From the NCBI GenBank assembly GCA_009920595.1, contig RFZR01000079.1, positions 1 to 7,231 on the forward strand: DNA of 7,231 bases, in the 5' to 3' direction. Source of the DNA: Alphaproteobacteria bacterium. GTDB taxonomy: Bacteria > Pseudomonadota > Alphaproteobacteria > Rhizobiales > Beijerinckiaceae. Positions 5,876-7,231 of this stretch are shown here, piece by piece (the first letter of the stretch is position 1; each line of letters opens with the position of its first letter). The translations under genes and the position numbers were made by a program. Below the pieces are notes generated by a model, which saw nothing but the letters and a program-made list of their open reading frames with translations, searched no databases and had not been told where the DNA came from.

Positions 5876-7231
5876 TTAACTCCGTGACGCGAAACAAGCG
5901 CCACCTTGCTTTTTCACAAGCGCGCAAGCGGTCTGTGCATCATCAAGTGACATCCGCGTGAAACGCGTGCGCCACATGGGTTTGCCTTTGACCTGAACCT
6001 TTTCAATCGAAGGTTTTGCGTCACCTAATATTGATGACATTTGCCCCGATAAATCATTGATCAGTGACTTGGCTTTCTTCTCATCTGTGGCAACACCGAC
6101 TTGAATCCACCAGCTTTTTTCAGTGCCATTTGATGGTGAACGCGCAGCTGAATTTTGCGTCTCTGCGTAGCTCATCGCTTTTGGTGCTGGAGCCGGTGCA
6201 GCGCCCGGTTTCCACACAAGCTTCGATTGTGGTTCGGTTGTTTTCGCTACCGGTTGTACTTGCGGTGAAAGCGAGGCTGTTGGGCTTTCCGCAGCGTCTT
6301 CATTATCAGACGAGGGTCGCTCAACATCAACAGGTGTTGGCAAAGTTGAAATCGCTTTGGCGGTTTTCACTGGGGCTTTGGTATCACCATTCGAAGCAAC
6401 ATCGATATAGGCGTCAACCAGTTCGGCCATGCGACGATCACGCGAATTGCCGGAGCGTCCACCCAAGATCACAGCGAGCAAAGACCGCCCGTCACTATGG
6501 ACCGAAGTCAGAAGATTGAACCCTGATCTTGCTGTATAGCCGGTCTTAATGCCATCGACGCCGTCAACGCGACCAAGGAGCTTATTGTGATTGGCGATCG
6601 TTGCGCCGTCATAATCAAATGAGCGCATCGAAAAATATTGGAAGTAACGCGGGAAACGATTTTGAATTGAACGGCCGAGGACGATGAGATCACGCGCAGT
6701 TGTAACTTGACGCGGATTGGGAAGGCCGGATGCATTCGCATAGACCGTGCGTTTCATTCCGATCGAGCGTGCCTTTTGGGTCATCATATCCGCGAAATCT
6801 TTTTCGCTGCCGCCAACGGCTTCGGCGACGGCAACCGCGATGTCATTCGCTGACCGTGTGATGAGAGCCTTGATCGCATCTTCCACTGTGATGGTCTCAC
6901 CAGGTGCCAGGCCGAGCTTAGAGGGCGACTGCCGGGCGGCCCATTCCGAGATCCGGATCGGGGTGGAGAGCGACATTTTTCCTGCTTCGAGCTGTTCGAA
7001 GAGAAGATAGAGCGTCATCACTTTGGTGATCGAAGCGGGATGCCGCGGTTGGTCGGCATTGACGGCACGAAGGATTTTTCCTGTCCTGGCATCGACGACC
7101 AATTCGGAATAGGGCGGGGCATAGCCACCTCCCTTCGGCTTTGATGCGGCCGCAGCACCCGCCGAAACGAGGCCAAAAAGCGCAAAACCCACCAAAATCC
7201 GGGCCGCAAACCGCGCGGCGACCGTCGAACC
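5876..7231 (-). CDS. D-alanyl-D-alanine carboxypeptidase (peptidase S11) with C-terminal SPOR domain, 5' end missing
   Basis: Removes the terminal D-Ala from peptidoglycan pentapeptides in the periplasm. The frame is open to the right edge (451 codons before the stop). Counting from the TTG at 7195, the three serine-penicillin-binding motifs are complete: S55-I-T-K58, S115-A-N117 and K217-T-G219, so it should be active and beta-lactam sensitive. A signal peptide is seen: basic residues (AARFAAR, before 7195), then a hydrophobic core (LVGFALFGLVSAGAAAA). This basic stretch, and the lack of a ribosome binding site at the TTG, indicate a true start to the right of the window. A Pro/Ala/Ser/Thr-rich linker (about 275-355) leads to a SPOR domain (about 360-439, starting KSWWIQVGVA), which in other proteins binds glycan stripped of stem peptides at the division septum. 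Septal recruitment is therefore likely. Such fusions are known in alphaproteobacteria. The dacA/dacC/dacF choice cannot be settled, so no symbol is given. Confidence 0.93.
   Translation of the reverse strand, partial: GSTVAARFAARILVGFALFGLVSAGAAAASKPKGGGYAPPYSELVVDARTGKILRAVNADQPRHPASITKVMTLYLLFEQLEAGKMSLSTPIRISEWAARQSPSKLGLAPGETITVEDAIKALITRSANDIAVAVAEAVGGSEKDFADMMTQKARSIGMKRTVYANASGLPNPRQVTTARDLIVLGRSIQNRFPRYFQYFSMRSFDYDGATIANHNKLLGRVDGVDGIKTGYTARSGFNLLTSVHSDGRSLLAVILGGRSGNSRDRRMAELVDAYIDVASNGDTKAPVKTAKAISTLPTPVDVERPSSDNEDAAESPTASLSPQVQPVAKTTEPQSKLVWKPGAAPAPAPKAMSYAETQNSAARSPSNGTEKSWWIQVGVATDEKKAKSLINDLSGQMSSILGDAKPSIEKVQVKGKPMWRTRFTRMSLDDAQTACALVKKQGGACFASRS

Noticed and set aside
6064..6519. 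151-residue plus-strand open frame inside the carboxypeptidase gene
   Set aside because: Antisense shadow of the linker and the C-terminal end of the catalytic region; no known domain.
7193..7195. TTG at 7195 as the start of the carboxypeptidase
   Set aside because: No ribosome binding site precedes it, and the in-frame codons upstream to the window edge encode the basic n-region of the signal peptide, so the start is probably outside the window.

Overview
The window looks like ordinary chromosome from an alphaproteobacterium, most likely Hyphomicrobiales (Rhizobiales) or a relative. This rests on the protein families present: DUF1489, a short membrane-anchored Tim14/Pam18-like J protein, a D,D-carboxypeptidase carrying a C-terminal SPOR domain, and a DUF599/DUF3253 pair. 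GC content is moderate. I see no insertion sequences, tRNA or rRNA genes, CRISPR arrays or phage genes. The order assignment is an inference from family composition, not a measured phylogeny.

Left part (1-2165, all minus strand): the N-terminal part of a Tat-exported family 5 (peptide/oligopeptide type) ABC transporter solute-binding protein runs off the left edge. A 331-base non-coding stretch (788-1118) lies upstream of it and holds several inverted repeats, including a likely terminator for the gene before it. That gene (1119-2165) is a zinc-type medium-chain dehydrogenase/reductase (MDR) close to L-idonate 5-dehydrogenase. Its three expected catalytic zinc ligands are all replaced, while the four structural-zinc cysteines and the Rossmann fold are intact. 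This is the most unusual feature in the window.

Middle (2166-4133): a short AT-rich divergent intergenic region with small tandem repeats separates the MDR gene from a plus-strand ElyC/SanA/YdcF-family (DUF218) membrane protein (2327-3124). Facing it on the minus strand is a two-gene unit encoding a DUF599 membrane protein (3429-4133) and a small DUF3253 protein (3135-3419).

Right part (4213-7231): a plus-strand three-gene run encodes a single-domain rhodanese, a DUF1489 protein and a membrane-anchored J-domain protein. It converges on a minus-strand penicillin-binding-protein-type D-alanyl-D-alanine carboxypeptidase with a SPOR domain, whose 5' end lies beyond the right edge. The ElyC-like protein and the carboxypeptidase both point to envelope and peptidoglycan housekeeping. 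The rhodanese/DUF1489/J-protein run is a likely operon of poorly understood, mostly housekeeping genes. I found no convincing new multi-gene system. The items most worth follow-up are the MDR with a dismantled catalytic zinc site and the structured leader upstream of the solute-binding protein.
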